The notes under the pieces are model-generated. The model was not told where the DNA came from and searched no databases. It saw only the letters and a list, made by a program, of their open reading frames with translations. Both the position numbers and the translations under genes were made by a program. DNA of 64,000 bases from JAUWVG01 sp964633715 (lineage in GTDB: Bacteria > Acidobacteriota > Aminicenantia > Aminicenantales > Aminicenantaceae): positions 22,432-86,431 of the forward strand of contig CAZWHQ010000014.1 in NCBI GenBank assembly GCA_964633715.1, in the 5' to 3' direction. Each line of letters starts with the position of its first letter. Position 1 is the first letter of the stretch. This document shows positions 43,001 to 49,997 of this stretch, piece after piece.

Positions 43001-43549
43001 CTACTTTTTCTGGACCGGAATCCAGATTTCGGCCTTAAGGGTAGCCGGATCGACATCCGGTGAGGGCATATTCAGATATTTTTCAAGAACAGGACCGGCC
43101 TGCTCATATCCATTGGATTCCATCCATTCGAAAATTTTTAAGTAGGTCTCGCCAGTCTTTTCATAGGGGCCTGTGTGTATTGCAGAAGCCACCTGTTCGA
43201 ATGACCACACTTTTTTTTCTAGAGGTTTGAGAGGGCTCACCTGAGCAGAGCAGGCAAATCCTATCTCCCATTCCATGTTTTCTGGTGCCACTATTTGGGG
43301 ATCGCTGTAGTAAACACCTATCATGGCTCCTCCCGGAGAAATATTCTGACTCTGCATGACAGGGTAAATCTGGCTGATGACATTTTCGATTTCTGAAAAA
43401 GGTCCCACATGGTGGATACAGCAGTAGGCAAAAGATTGAACAGTTTTTATTTCGATAGCTGTGTCCTGTGCGGAATTTCCGACAGCAAGGTTGGAGGCCA
43501 GAAATGAAAATAAAAGAACCATAACGAGAAAAGATATAGATTTTTTCAT
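43001..43549 (-). CDS. Exported GyrI-like (effector-binding-domain) protein
   Basis: 182 residues, AAGGAGAG before the ATG. A signal peptide (FLVMVLLFSFLASNLAVG) precedes a ~150-residue domain: EIKTVQSFAYCCIHHVGPFSEIENVISQIYPVMQSQNI, WEIGFACSAQVSPL and VASAIHTGPYEKTGETYLKIFEWMESNGYEQAGPVLEKYL. This is the layout of the GyrI-like small-molecule-binding domain of AraC-type regulators and GyrI. Those are cytoplasmic; here the domain is exported. It may bind small hydrophobic ligands outside the cytoplasm. It is followed upstream by the S9 peptidase gene at 43583 on the same strand. Confidence 0.78.
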   Translation of the reverse strand: MKKSISFLVMVLLFSFLASNLAVGNSAQDTAIEIKTVQSFAYCCIHHVGPFSEIENVISQIYPVMQSQNISPGGAMIGVYYSDPQIVAPENMEWEIGFACSAQVSPLKPLEKKVWSFEQVASAIHTGPYEKTGETYLKIFEWMESNGYEQAGPVLEKYLNMPSPDVDPATLKAEIWIPVQKK

Positions 43550-43582
43550 TGTTCTCTCCTTATTTTTCGAAATCCTCTATCT

Positions 43583-46207
43583 TTATTTACTCGGATACAG
43601 GTGATACCACCAGTCCGGTTCTCTCTTCAACCAGCGATCAAACCAGGCCATAATTGTCTTGGTCCAGAGGATCCTTTTGTTGTAAGTCAGGATGTGGTGG
43701 TCTTGATTTGATATCTGGATGTATTCTACTTCCCTTCCGAGCAGTTTGAGGGCTGTGAAGAGCTGAGCGCTTTCGCCTGGAGGAACATTTGTGTCGGCGG
43801 AGCCGTGCAAGAGAAGCAGGGGTGTTGAGATTTTGTCGGCATTAAATAGAGCACTCTGGTTGATGTAGATATCCTTTCTGTTCCAAGGGAAGCTGTTGGC
43901 TGCTGCATAGGCGCTGTAGGCATAACCCCAAAAGCCTTCTCCCCAGTAACTGGAGATAGAACTTATTCCTGCATGAGCGACTGCCGCAGTAAAAATATTG
44001 GTCCGTGTCTGGAGGAGCATGGTCATAAATCCGCCGTAGGATGCGCCAATACATCCGAGGCGACTGGAATCGACAAAGGAATGTGCCGATAAAAATTGAG
44101 TGACACAGTGGATGATCTCATCAGCTACCGTTAGTCCCCAATCGTTGACATGGGCCGCGGAAAAACTCTGGCCAAAACCTGTGGCGCCACTTGGTTGGAG
44201 GACATAGACAATATACCCTTGAGCTGCCCAGAGATTTTTGGGGTAGCGGCCTCCAAAATCCCGTGTGACAGGAGATGTGCCTCCATAATAATAGACAATA
44301 CAAGGATATTTTTTACCTGGTAAAAAATCTGGCGGATAGTATACCCGTCCTTCGATTTCCACACCATTTTTATTTTTACATGTCCAGCGTTGAACATCTC
44401 CAAACGACACATCGGAATAATCGATCTTTCCTGGATCGAGAAGAAGACGGGATTCTCTTGTCCTCAAGTTGATGACAAATGATTTAGGAGGAACCGCTGC
44501 GCTCGAACCTGTGTAGGCGGCCACCGGATTTTCTTTGGCCAGGCTGAAAGCTCCGAGAACTTCCACACCGCATTCGATGTATTCAAATTCTTTAGTGAGG
44601 AGATTATACCTGAAAAGATGCCGAAAGGAGCGGTCGTTTGTGACAAAATAAATACAGTTTTCCGTCTGACTCCACACGGCCTGGTTAATGGCAGGATCGA
44701 AATTTGTAGAAATGGGATCGATGCTGTTTGTGGCCATATCGAAAAGATAAGCCTGGGTATCGTATTCGTTGGGAGCCGTGTCATTGGGGAGGTTGATTCC
44801 CAGTGAACCGAATGCCGATGGGCCGCCGAGAAAAAGAAGTCGCCGTCCATCTGGGCTCCACTGGACTTCGTTAAACCAGCGTCCTTCCCAAAGTAAGCTG
44901 GGCTGCAGAGTTTTAAGGTCGAGGACAAAAACCTCTGTTTTTGAGTAAGGCCGCTCAGTGTAGTCCTCGACTGTGCGGGTAAAGAGAAGTTTCTGTCCAT
45001 CCGGGCTGATCCCATTGAGTGTTGTTGTGAGCTGCCCGGAAGTCAATCTCTGGCGGATTCCAGAAGCCAAATTCACTTTATAGAGAAAACTTCTGTTCCT
45101 CCACCCAGGTTGCCTATCTGCCATATTGATGATTCTTTTGACTCCCGGGCGGTCCTCGGCTCCTTGTTCACTTATGGTATAAATAAGATATGTTTCATCT
45201 GGAGACCAGGCGTGAGGTCCAAGGTTTTGAATATTCTTCAGGAGAGGCCTTGATTGGCCAGTGTCGATATCGGCAATCCAGATTGTCCCAAGGGAATTGT
45301 CTCTTGTTGTATAGGAAAATTTTTTTCCGGTCGGTGCCCAGTTGATAGAAGAGATGCTAATTGCTCCTCTGTAAGTTTGAAATAACTCTCTATTTTCTGT
45401 CCGGTAGAGTTCTATCCAAGACTCTGAGGTATCGCTGGGTGGTTGTGTTTCACGGAAGGAGACAGCGGTCAAGCTTCCATCAGGAGAGATGGACACATTG
45501 GTGATTTTTGGGCCATCGAGGAGAAGAGGGATAGTCATGTGTTGTTTAGAAGAGACCGTGACAATAGGTCGGGGATTTTCTACCCTGTCTGTGTAGCTCA
45601 GAGAAGCACGCAGCCCCCAGTAGGGATTTTCATAATTTATATATACGGATTTGATAAGAAGGAGGTGGACTCCGGTTTCTAGACTGACGTCGATTTTGAT
45701 TTTTTCTGTTGTGGGTGTATTGTTTTCGGCCTTTGTCCAGATGCGATTTCCATCCAGGTACACACGGAAGGGCTGCGGGCATGCAATGTGAATCTGTCCC
45801 TTTATAAATTTTTCTGTGTCGATATAGGTAGCCAAATAGGCCGTGGCCGGACCTTCAGAGCTGTAGTTCACTCTAATTTCTTGGTCTCTGGCTTGAAGAG
45901 TCTGCCAAGCGGCGGTGGAACCATCATGCCATGAAATTCTGTCGTTGGCTTTTGGTCTCATCTTTTGAACATCAGCTTCATTGAATCTGAGAAGATCTTC
46001 GAGGTCAAATTCGTTATTTTTGGAATCATGAAAAGCAGGCAGCGGCGTCGAAAATGGACCAAGCAGGAGCCAGGGAGCAATGGAAATTTCTTTGTCTGCA
46101 ATAGGATTGGACTGTTGACCTGCTGGAGAAAGTGGCATTAGAAGGAGCGTCATCGCAAGAGCGATACTATAGAATCGCAATACCACTCGTTTTCTTGTAT
46201 TCTTCAT
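43583..46207 (-). CDS. Exported S9-family prolyl-oligopeptidase-like peptidase
   Basis: 874 residues with a signal peptide (YSIALAMTLLLMPLSPAG). An N-terminal ~200-residue module (WLLLGPFSTPLPAF) is followed by a TolB-type propeller (~225-600; DGSLTAVSFRET, NGISPDGQKLLFTRT, EVQWSPDGRRLLFLGG). The catalytic alpha/beta domain has the nucleophile Ser in CIGASYGGFMTML, Asp in LHGSADTNVPPGES and His in NQDHHIL. Such enzymes cleave short peptides. It is preceded by a promoter at 46250-46278; the GyrI-like gene follows 33 bases after its stop and may share the transcript. Confidence 0.9.
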   Translation of the reverse strand: MKNTRKRVVLRFYSIALAMTLLLMPLSPAGQQSNPIADKEISIAPWLLLGPFSTPLPAFHDSKNNEFDLEDLLRFNEADVQKMRPKANDRISWHDGSTAAWQTLQARDQEIRVNYSSEGPATAYLATYIDTEKFIKGQIHIACPQPFRVYLDGNRIWTKAENNTPTTEKIKIDVSLETGVHLLLIKSVYINYENPYWGLRASLSYTDRVENPRPIVTVSSKQHMTIPLLLDGPKITNVSISPDGSLTAVSFRETQPPSDTSESWIELYRTENRELFQTYRGAISISSINWAPTGKKFSYTTRDNSLGTIWIADIDTGQSRPLLKNIQNLGPHAWSPDETYLIYTISEQGAEDRPGVKRIINMADRQPGWRNRSFLYKVNLASGIRQRLTSGQLTTTLNGISPDGQKLLFTRTVEDYTERPYSKTEVFVLDLKTLQPSLLWEGRWFNEVQWSPDGRRLLFLGGPSAFGSLGINLPNDTAPNEYDTQAYLFDMATNSIDPISTNFDPAINQAVWSQTENCIYFVTNDRSFRHLFRYNLLTKEFEYIECGVEVLGAFSLAKENPVAAYTGSSAAVPPKSFVINLRTRESRLLLDPGKIDYSDVSFGDVQRWTCKNKNGVEIEGRVYYPPDFLPGKKYPCIVYYYGGTSPVTRDFGGRYPKNLWAAQGYIVYVLQPSGATGFGQSFSAAHVNDWGLTVADEIIHCVTQFLSAHSFVDSSRLGCIGASYGGFMTMLLQTRTNIFTAAVAHAGISSISSYWGEGFWGYAYSAYAAANSFPWNRKDIYINQSALFNADKISTPLLLLHGSADTNVPPGESAQLFTALKLLGREVEYIQISNQDHHILTYNKRILWTKTIMAWFDRWLKREPDWWYHLYPSK

Positions 46208-46249
46208 TTCACAATACCTTCTTCAAAAGATATTCCATCGGTCATAGTC

Positions 46250-46278
46250 ATTATATAAGTAGTACGAAGAATTGTAAA
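46250..46278 (-). promoter_or_regulatory. Promoter of the S9 peptidase/GyrI-like pair
   Basis: On the minus strand TTTACA (46273-46278), 17-bp spacer and TATAAT (46250-46255). Confidence 0.6.
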
Positions 46279-46329
46279 AAAACTGTTTAGTCCGGCTGTG
46301 CGAATCTTCACAGAGATCGAACTCAAGTT

Positions 46330-48723
46330 CTATTTATTTTTTACGAACTTATCAAACCACTCTATCATTTCGGCCAACACATGGAGAACAGATTCTTTAG
46401 CGCTGTAGCCGTGGCTTTCATTAGGAAGCATAACCAGCCGGGCTGTGGCGCCGTGGCCTTTAAGAGCATGGTAAAGCCGTCGTGATTGGATAGGGAAGGT
46501 CCCGGAATTGTTGTCGGCTTCCCCATGGATAAGAAGAATCGGTTCATTAATTTTGTCTGCGTGCATAAATGGGGAAACTCTGAAATAGATCTCGGGTGCC
46601 TGCCAGAGTGTGCGGCGTTCGCTCTGAAATCCGAAGGGAGTCAATGTTCTGTTGTAGGCGCCACTCCGTGCCACACCGGCGGCAAAAAGGTCGCAGTGGG
46701 CCAGGAGATTGGCCGTCATAAATGCGCCGTAGCTGTGTCCGCCGACTCCTACTCTTTTGGGATCGATAATCCCCAGGGCATCGAGTTTGTCGATGGCGGC
46801 CTTTGACGCGGCCACGATCTGTTCGACAAAAGTGTCGTTCATGGTTTTTGGATCACCCAGAACCGGCATCTGTGCACCGTCTAGAAGTGCGTAGCCCTGA
46901 GTGACAAAGAAGAGCTGTGATGTGCCTCTAAAAAAGGTGAACCTGTATGCCGAGCCTCTTATCTGTCCGGCCAGTTTGGGATCGTTGTATTCGCGCGGGT
47001 AGGCCCATATGACAAGAGGGAGCCGTTCTCCTTCCTTGTAGTCGGGAGGCAGGTAGAGTGTTCCGTAGAGCGGCACCCCGTCTTCCCTCTCGTATGTGAT
47101 CCTTTCCTTTTTCATCCCCGTCATTTGAGGCGCTGGATCTTTATAGTTTGTCAGGGGAGTCCTTTTTTTTGTTTTCAGTGTATAGATGAAGTAATTGGGT
47201 GGTTCAGTTTTGGATTCGTAGGATGTAATGATCTCCTTGCGGGAGTCACCGAGAAAATCCAGGAAGCGCTCGTAACTTTCGCCTTCGCATTGGAACAGAC
47301 GTTCTTTCTTCATAGTCTTGAGGTTAAGTTTGTCTAGGAATGGGAAGTCTCCCTTTGGGGAGGACCCGCTGCCCGAGAGGTAAATCGAGTCCTTGTCTTG
47401 AAGGATTAATGACTCTCCCGATAAAGTGGACGTTCTGATCGGAGAACCGGGATTGTTGTAAGAGTCCTGAGTGCTGAGATCGAAGAGCTTTTTTGTTTCA
47501 AAACTTGGATCGTCGACATTGACCAAATATGTTGTCCTCCACCTTCGTTTCCAATCGCTTTCGGAAAGGAACCCCATACCTTCTGTCTGGAGCCAACTTA
47601 TTCCAGAGTATCTGTTTTTTGTCTTCAGGACTTCCTTTGGCTCTCCGGTAAACGGTGCTGAGAGAATGACAATTTTATCTCGAAACGGAACTTCTTTTTC
47701 AGGATCTCCTCCGTCCAGGGCCTCTACCCAAATCAAAGTAGAGGGTTTCAGCGGCTGCCAGTTGACTGATCTCATGCCTGGAGCTACGCCACCGATAGGG
47801 ATTTGGTCAGCAAGAGGAAAGTCGCCGATAAGATGGACGAGTTTGCCATTCCTGTCCCAGATTTCCAGGGAATGGGGGAAACTTCTGTAGGTGTATAGGT
47901 AGGAATACGGTTTTTTGATTTTGTTGACCATAAAGAGTTTTCCGTCTGGGGAAACATTTTCAGAAAGGTAGACACCCGGTGTTCCTATCTTATGGGATTC
48001 TCCTGTAGCTACTTCAATTTCCACAATCTGAGAAGTTCCATAAAAGTCGAAGAGGGCCTCGTCGTGGGGGGACTGAAGAAGATCCTGGTATGTTCTGACT
48101 TGTGAGACACGCCCACTGTTTTCCTGGATGTTTGGCCCCTTTGGAGTGGTTGGTTTTACTGGTGGTTTCCCTCTGTCTTCCACTATCGTATGAACCAAAA
48201 GATGGGTGCTTCCAGGAAGCCAAGAAAAACCTGAACTGATTGCGGCGTTGATGACCGAACCAGTGAGGGCTTTGGCTTTCCCCGTTTGTGTGTCGACAAT
48301 CCAGAGTTCGATTCCCTCGTCCATATAACGCAGCAATGCCAGCCATTGGCCGTCATAGGACCAGCGTGTCGAAGAAAATTTGAAATCCTTGGGGAATTCG
48401 ACTTGAACTTCAGTGCCATCCTTAATTGACTTAAAGGTGAGCCCTGTACTGAATCTGGTGACCTGACGGCTGTTGTACTTGGGCAAGATACGGACACCGG
48501 CAATTCGCAAAAGCGGCTGGGACATGTATTCGATAGAGGGCATGGATTCCGATACAACCAGGGACATGATATCCCCTGAAGGGCTGAAACTGGCCCTGGG
48601 GGTTGGTGGGGTTGTCACGATGTCTAAAATGTTTTTTGGTGGAGTCTTGTAGGGCTCTTGTGAGAATCCAAGACTAGTAAAAAGTGCAAAAATTAAAAAA
48701 GTAACAGTCAATCTTTTAATCAT
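46330..48723 (-). CDS. Exported S9-family peptidase (glutamyl/acyl-peptidase-like)
   Basis: About 797 residues. The ATG at 48723 is chosen because AAGGAGGG lies four bases before it and a signal peptide follows (LTVTFLIFALFTSLGFS). A diverged propeller (~30-560) precedes the catalytic domain: VIWAYPREYND, the Ser in GVGGHSYGAFMTANLLAHC, Asp in IHGEADNNSGTFPIQS and His in ESHGYSAKES. The H-S-Y-G-A-F-M nucleophile elbow and this spacing recall the glutamyl endopeptidase-like S9 group. It is distinct in sequence from the neighbouring S9 peptidase, so the pair is not a recent duplication. Confidence 0.88.
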   Translation of the reverse strand: MIKRLTVTFLIFALFTSLGFSQEPYKTPPKNILDIVTTPPTPRASFSPSGDIMSLVVSESMPSIEYMSQPLLRIAGVRILPKYNSRQVTRFSTGLTFKSIKDGTEVQVEFPKDFKFSSTRWSYDGQWLALLRYMDEGIELWIVDTQTGKAKALTGSVINAAISSGFSWLPGSTHLLVHTIVEDRGKPPVKPTTPKGPNIQENSGRVSQVRTYQDLLQSPHDEALFDFYGTSQIVEIEVATGESHKIGTPGVYLSENVSPDGKLFMVNKIKKPYSYLYTYRSFPHSLEIWDRNGKLVHLIGDFPLADQIPIGGVAPGMRSVNWQPLKPSTLIWVEALDGGDPEKEVPFRDKIVILSAPFTGEPKEVLKTKNRYSGISWLQTEGMGFLSESDWKRRWRTTYLVNVDDPSFETKKLFDLSTQDSYNNPGSPIRTSTLSGESLILQDKDSIYLSGSGSSPKGDFPFLDKLNLKTMKKERLFQCEGESYERFLDFLGDSRKEIITSYESKTEPPNYFIYTLKTKKRTPLTNYKDPAPQMTGMKKERITYEREDGVPLYGTLYLPPDYKEGERLPLVIWAYPREYNDPKLAGQIRGSAYRFTFFRGTSQLFFVTQGYALLDGAQMPVLGDPKTMNDTFVEQIVAASKAAIDKLDALGIIDPKRVGVGGHSYGAFMTANLLAHCDLFAAGVARSGAYNRTLTPFGFQSERRTLWQAPEIYFRVSPFMHADKINEPILLIHGEADNNSGTFPIQSRRLYHALKGHGATARLVMLPNESHGYSAKESVLHVLAEMIEWFDKFVKNK

Positions 48724-48798
48724 TTTTCCCTCCTTAAAGGATATCCTTTCATTGCCCAAACAATATATCCAAATCCCCCTTCAATTGCAATTTGAATT

Positions 48799-48824
48799 GG
48801 GGCCTGGCTTCGAAAATGTGAATT
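48799..48824. repeat. Single REP-like half element (GGGGCCTGGCTTCGAAAA)
   Basis: Eighteen bases identical to the left arm of the hairpin at 58103, followed by an AT-rich inner part like that of the 28291 element (including a small GAATTA/TAATTC inverted repeat extending to ~48836). The matching right arm is absent; the stop codon of the membrane protein gene begins at 48841. It looks like a solitary half of the same family. Confidence 0.6.
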
Positions 48825-48838
48825 ATTTTTTAATTCAG

Positions 48839-49198
48839 CTACATGGAAAAGAATTCTGCGTTACTGCTCTTAAAATAGAAGATGACCAGACGTCCTGCGA
48901 CATAAAGAATACCTGTGACCACTATTAGACCGTAGAGGGTAAGAAATATTGTCTGCAGAAGGGATTCGTTTTTTGATGAATCCAGAGGAAAAAAAAGGTC
49001 AAAGATGGTTTTTCCAAAAAAGACAAGCATGATGGCGATCCCGATTATCGTCCTGAAGAAATATGTTTTAGTATCCCAGGAATCGAGTGAACTTGCTGTC
49101 AGAATCGGATAGATAAGCCAGATCGTAAAGATCCAGACGATCACGAAGAGGGATATATCAAAAGCTTTTTTTGCAGATAGACGTCGGGATTTAACCAT
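48839..49198 (-). CDS. Small integral membrane protein, function unknown
   Basis: 119 residues with three hydrophobic segments: ISLFVIVWIFTIWLIYPIL (~15-33), FFRTIIGIAIMLVFFGKTIF (~47-66) and TIFLTLYGLIVVTGILYVAGRLVIF (~82-106). The N-terminus is basic (MVKSRRLSAKK), suggesting a cytoplasmic start. No known family is recognised. A REP-like half element follows its stop codon. Confidence 0.55.
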   Translation of the reverse strand: MVKSRRLSAKKAFDISLFVIVWIFTIWLIYPILTASSLDSWDTKTYFFRTIIGIAIMLVFFGKTIFDLFFPLDSSKNESLLQTIFLTLYGLIVVTGILYVAGRLVIFYFKSSNAEFFSM

Positions 49199-49327
49199 TT
49201 ATATGTTTTGACGAATATAGCTTCTTTTTCTTCCCGATGTTATTGTAAAAAAAACTGCTCATGGGTCAAATCCTAATCCTATTCCTTCGTTCAGAAGAAC
49301 TGATTAACGAAATATAAGGTTAGATAA

Positions 49328-49621
49328 TTAGTCTTTAAAAATCACCTCATATGTTTCCTTAATGGGGGGGATTGTGAACAGTCCCATAAATTTGACCAGT
49401 TGCTCCTGAAACAACCGGCTTTCTTCGGTATCCAGCATGTCCTTTTCAGTCTCCCAGAAGGTCATTGGGAGGCACGTGTTTGTTGTCTTGTCACACAGAA
49501 ATAGAGCCCCTTTATACCCTTTTACTCCTTTACACATGGGAACAACACTTTCCTTAAAAAGCTTAGCGGCTCGGCCGGTTTGATTTTCCTGGATATGCAT
49601 TCTGAGGAGGCGTGCAAACAT
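49328..49621 (-). CDS. Small ABM-like (dimeric alpha/beta barrel) protein
   Basis: 97 residues. FARLLRMHIQENQTGRAAKLFKESVVPMCKGVKGYKGALFLCD and MTFWETEKDMLDTEES follow the beta-alpha-beta pattern of antibiotic-biosynthesis-monooxygenase domains, a dimeric ferredoxin-like barrel. These small proteins are monooxygenases or heme/quinone-handling proteins; the substrate is unknown. A GGAGG site lies before the ATG. It is the third gene after the kinase, 30 bases past the preceding one. Confidence 0.68.
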   Translation of the reverse strand: MFARLLRMHIQENQTGRAAKLFKESVVPMCKGVKGYKGALFLCDKTTNTCLPMTFWETEKDMLDTEESRLFQEQLVKFMGLFTIPPIKETYEVIFKD

Positions 49622-49651
49622 AATTTTTCCTCCTTATAAAGTTTAGCTCCT

Positions 49652-49960
49652 TCAAGGATCAATAATAATTGTCGGATCGGTCACTATAATCTTATTTTTA
49701 TAGAGAACCGCTACGGTGTATTTAAATTCTAACGAATATCCCGCAGCTGTAGCATTGGCGCGGATGTCGAATACTTCGGTTTTTCCTTTAATCCCATCAA
49801 TTTTCTCTTTGACAATAGGTGATTTTAGTCCAAAATAGACGGTAAATGTTTTTTTGCCGCATTTCCAATCCACATTGTCGTTGTGTTTGAGGCGTATGGG
49901 ATCGGGTGTGCAGATGACCTTTCCACCTTTAATTTCCATTTTAATTGTGTAATTTTTCAT
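49652..49960 (-). CDS. Small beta-sandwich protein (cupredoxin-like fold), function unknown
   Basis: 102 residues without a signal peptide. ITLINMEIK-type strands alternate throughout; the part DPIRLKHNDNVDWKCGKKTFTVYFG resembles the 'P-x-x-V-x-x-G-D-x-V-x-W' opening of cupredoxin-like proteins. The blue-copper ligands are not evident, so a metal-free sandwich is more likely. AAAGGAGG precedes the ATG. It lies 37 bases after the kinase gene and is probably cotranscribed. Confidence 0.55.
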   Translation of the reverse strand: MKNYTIKMEIKGGKVICTPDPIRLKHNDNVDWKCGKKTFTVYFGLKSPIVKEKIDGIKGKTEVFDIRANATAAGYSLEFKYTVAVLYKNKIIVTDPTIIIDP

Positions 49961-49997
49961 GAAAACCTCCTTTTGCTTTCCCTTGTAAGGAAAGACT

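Noticed and set aside
43726..44412. Several short minus-strand frames inside the S9 peptidase gene
   Set aside because: Out-of-frame shadows; the catalytic triad is read intact in the main frame.
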